Source: Ciona intestinalis (taxonomy: Eukaryota > Chordata > Ascidiacea > Phlebobranchia > Cionidae). Taken from it: a stretch of 64,000 nucleotides of DNA. The notes below the pieces were generated by a model that saw only the letters and a list, made by a program, of their open reading frames with translations, ran no database searches and was not told the DNA's origin. Where the stretch lies: assembly GCF_000224145.3 (NCBI RefSeq), contig NC_020168.2, forward strand, positions 6,243,792 to 6,307,791, written 5' to 3'. The translations under genes were made by a program, and so were the position numbers. Shown piece after piece: positions 61,801 through 64,000 of this stretch (within the stretch, counting starts at the first letter, position 1; every line of letters starts with the position of its first letter).

Positions 61801-63910
61801 TCCTTTCATTCTTACCATCTCCCGATCCATATCTGAACTCTACCGCCCCCGAGCGGATGGAGAGTGAGACGAATGTGGTTGAACTTTGACCTCCGTTGTA
61901 AAGAAGAAGCCCGTCAGCATCAGATCGACGGCGGATACGCATGACGACATCTGTGCGTCGAGGTTGGGAAGCGTTCATTGATGATGTCATAATGTATGAA
62001 TCCTGATGTTATGATAAAAGTTAAATATCGTTTGAAGTATATTTTTAAAATATTAACCTAATTTGTTTTTATTAAAAAAAGTTAGTTAAGAGTCTGCATT
62101 TGTGGGAAACACAGTTTTAGCAAGAAATTTGAACACAAAATACATCATTCTTAAAACAAAACTACTAAATTCAAAACAAGTAATGACCCTTTAGTTTTAC
62201 AAAAGCAAAAGCAACTGCGAATCAGCTGATAAATTATATTTATAAATCTTGATATTAACAAGACTAAACAAGTCAGTATAGTAGGCCCGGGGTAAAATGG
62301 TACATGTTTTTATTTTGCATTCATCTTACCCCACAGTAATATACACACTGTATAGTTAAAGGTCACACAACAAGATAAACACCTCCACCCTACTTACCCT
62401 GTTAAAAGCCACAGCAGCTCCAACATCAATCATTGTTTCAGTTGTTGTGATTATCGGTTTCACACCAGGGTGTTCCCCCACAGGTACTTCCCCTCTACCC
62501 ACACTTATGACTTCACCGGCTACGAGATTAGCAGGTAGTTCCCCTACACCCCTAACTTCAAGGAGGTCGGGGGTGTGGGTGTTATCACGGAACAGCGTGT
62601 TTATACTGAGTATAGGTTGAACCTCACAGTTCACCCCACTATACCCAGTATTGCATGTACATAGATATCCAATCTCTAGGTTGAGATCAACCTCACATTT
62701 ACCGTGCGAACCACAGCTACCTGGGGGGGAAGAGAATTGATATTAAATGACATACCATTTTATTTATGTCTTGAAATACAGTAGCGGAGATCAAATTAAT
62801 TAAAATTAATAGATATTTAACAAAATAACAACATGATGCCGATAAAGAAAATTTAAATAGCGAGACACTAACACATCAGACAAAAAAGAGAAAAACTGGC
62901 AAAAGTAAAATAAAAGGATGAGAACAAAAAATATATATTAATAAAGGTATAAGATCCTTTAATCTAGAAAACTATTGAACCTTTTTGCACAAAATTCTGA
63001 AACTTGTTTTTAAAAAGGCAAAAGGGATGAAAAGCAACATTTATCACACGAATCTCACCTTCATTACAAAGATCCTTCTCCACAAACTGACAATGTTGTC
63101 CCACATTCCCCTCCATACATGAGCACATGAATCCTTGTGAAGATAAGTGGGATTCTGTACACACCGATTCATGTAAACACAGAGATCCATCGTCACCACA
63201 TGTGCGACACCTAACCACTCCTATCATCTCAGTGATGCGAGATGAGGAACCAAGATCAATGGATGCGGATCCTACTTCCACCTGGCTCATACATCCTGGT
63301 GGGACAAAAATAATAAAAATCGTTAAAAAATTTTTTTTTTGTATTTTTAAATACGATGGCCAAGATCAAATAATTAAAACAACAAAGGTTCTGTGCTGTG
63401 TCTCAGTGGTTTGGTGCTTGCATCGTAAACTAAGGATACTGGAATCAATGCTATACTGGTAGAGGTATATGTCCTTGGGAAAGACACCTAATTACTAATG
63501 AGTTGTAGCACCTTGTGTTAGTGTAATATACCAACTGTGGCCCAAGTCTCATTTACTATGACTTGCTATGTTGTGAGGCATCACTTGACATACAATACAA
63601 AACTAACCACATAGAATATACATGAACCCCACTCACCATAGAAACCTGAATCGGAACCCAACATCCTCAACCCCTCAGGTAACGACCCCCCAACAGCTGT
63701 GGGGACTCCCCCAATATACAACTCTGACCCCAGGTCCAATGCTCGGAACTCCCCAGGGGATTTCCCCATGACAGTATCCTGATCGTTGACCTTTAGTTGA
63801 CCTTTACGTTCTTGCCTTGACACCCACACTGTGTGCCATTCACCCTTCGTAATAGGTGTAGTCCCCACAATATTGATAGGACCTGACCCCACGTCAAACA
63901 TGAATGAGAC
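58844..63910 (-). CDS. HSPG2-like: Perlecan-like proteoglycan, C-terminal domain V (5' part outside the window)
   Basis: Ten exons (minus): 63910-63637, 63295-63059, 62720-62398, 62002-61816, 61448-61204, 60900-60807, 60327-60155, 59897-59766, 59489-59321, 59067-58844; all phases fit, 685 visible residues with a stop at 58844. Order: second half of a laminin-G domain (GEWHTVWVSRQERKGQLKVN, ELYIGGVP); two EGF modules, each with six Cys; a second laminin-G (DGLLLYNGGQSSTTFVSLSI, VEFRYGSGDG, GFDGCIDE); a third (SPDGLVLFHGE, KDYISVGIQESKLVYSFDLG, VYVGGAPDV, TGFMGCIGNL). The last matches human perlecan LG3 (YIGGAPDV...GRFSSGITGC) better than agrin. Perlecan is a secreted basement-membrane heparan-sulfate proteoglycan. 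Odd: no EGF modules between the second and third laminin-G domains, and an Arg/His-rich insert (LHKRSHRGRSKD) in the third. Confidence 0.9.
59580..59745 (-). repeat. Family C repeat with internal tandem duplication, in a perlecan intron
   Basis: GAGATTCTATTCACTAACTG, then AGGTCATCAGTGATGCACAC repeated twice in tandem, CTGAGACCTGGGGTGCAGGA, TTACCCCAACACCCAAGGTG, GCTACCATCTAGACCCC. It is the clearest copy for the 3' part of the family. Confidence 0.65.
59945..60115 (-). repeat. SINE copy, reverse, in a perlecan intron
   Basis: Reading minus: TGGCTAGCGCACCTGCCTAT (A-box region), CGGGTTCAAGGCTTG (B-box region), then GTTGCAAGACAGTTG. It is close to the reference copy at 24384. Confidence 0.75.
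60598..60740 (-). repeat. SINE 3' part (long version), in a perlecan intron
   Basis: CTTACTTTATCCTTGCGTGG, AACGACAGTCGTTATAACAC, GGGTGTTCTGCTTCATAGAC, TTACGAGTTACCAAATATGT. A family C fragment lies just before it (60350-60450). Confidence 0.7.
61585..61760 (-). repeat. SINE-related copy, in a perlecan intron
   Basis: TTTGTCGCTTTCCCGCTATT, GAGGATAAATTGGTACGTTA, then ATGTTCTTGTGTTGCCCAAA and TCAGTATCAAGCATTAAACC. Confidence 0.5.
62278..62345 (+). mobile_element. MITE family B, internally deleted
   Basis: TAGTAGGCCCGGGGTAAAAT at the left and TTCATCTTACCCCACAGTAA at the right, with almost the entire interior missing: a 68-bp solo inverted pair of ends. Confidence 0.75.
63395..63600 (+). repeat. 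SINE head followed by a family C repeat
   Basis: GTGTCTCAGTGGTTTGGTGC and TATATGTCCTTGGGAAAGAC (SINE order) run into GAGTTGTAGCACCTTGTGTT, GTAATATACCAACTGTGGCC, GTTGTGAGGCATCACTTGAC (family C). In a perlecan intron. Confidence 0.6.
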
Positions 63911-64000
63911 CTGCATGGAAATTAATGTGATTTTTATTAATGATACTTATTTTGTTTTCGTGACCCAATTTTTTTTTCTTATATTTTTAGAACAAACCCA

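Noticed and set aside
58844-63910. Agrin as the identity of the laminin-G/EGF gene
   Set aside because: LG1-EGF-EGF-LG2 fits both, but the last domain (YVGGAPDV...TGFMGCIGNL) is closer to perlecan LG3. Agrin not fully excluded without the N-terminal part.

Overview
The window looks like nuclear DNA of a solitary ascidian of the Ciona type. It is AT-rich and its genes are compact and multi-exon with short introns. Recognisable chordate genes (conventional protein kinase C, Lefty, perlecan, NOP2) sit among ascidian-style short repeats: a very abundant ~200-bp inverted-repeat MITE, and a tRNA-derived SINE ending in ATTC repeats. All exon boundaries below were read by eye from GT/AG (once AT/AC) sites and checked for reading phase; no transcript data were available.

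Layout, left to right. 1-436 (minus): the 5' end of a THAP-domain gene that runs off the window. 437-6871: no convincing gene; a MITE field, a 10-bp satellite and two GC-richer islands of unknown nature. 6872-7709 (minus): a small unrecognised five-exon gene with a 24-nt microexon. 9482-17175 (minus): NOP2, the nucleolar rRNA cytosine-5 methyltransferase, with a U12-type AT-AC intron. 17442-18040 (minus): a small single-pass membrane protein gene just upstream of NOP2, close enough to share a transcript. 19301-42274 (minus): a full conventional PKC gene of 18 coding exons, with two alternative last exons and a 15-nt microexon. 44780-47579 (minus): Lefty, a Nodal antagonist. 49144-51259 (minus, 5' UTR exon at 52986-53055): an orphan seven-helix receptor-like protein. 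56522-57057 (plus): a small EF-hand protein. 58844-63910 and beyond (minus): the C-terminal laminin-G/EGF part of a perlecan-like proteoglycan that runs off the right edge.

The genes do not form one pathway. PKC and Lefty act in signalling and development, NOP2 in ribosome biogenesis, and perlecan in basement membranes. The notable signals are the PKC alternative C-termini that parallel vertebrate PKC beta I/II, the AT-AC intron in NOP2, the possible NOP2 dicistron, the reduced domain V of perlecan, and the dense MITE cluster at 48-57.6 kb, which includes an almost palindromic pair.
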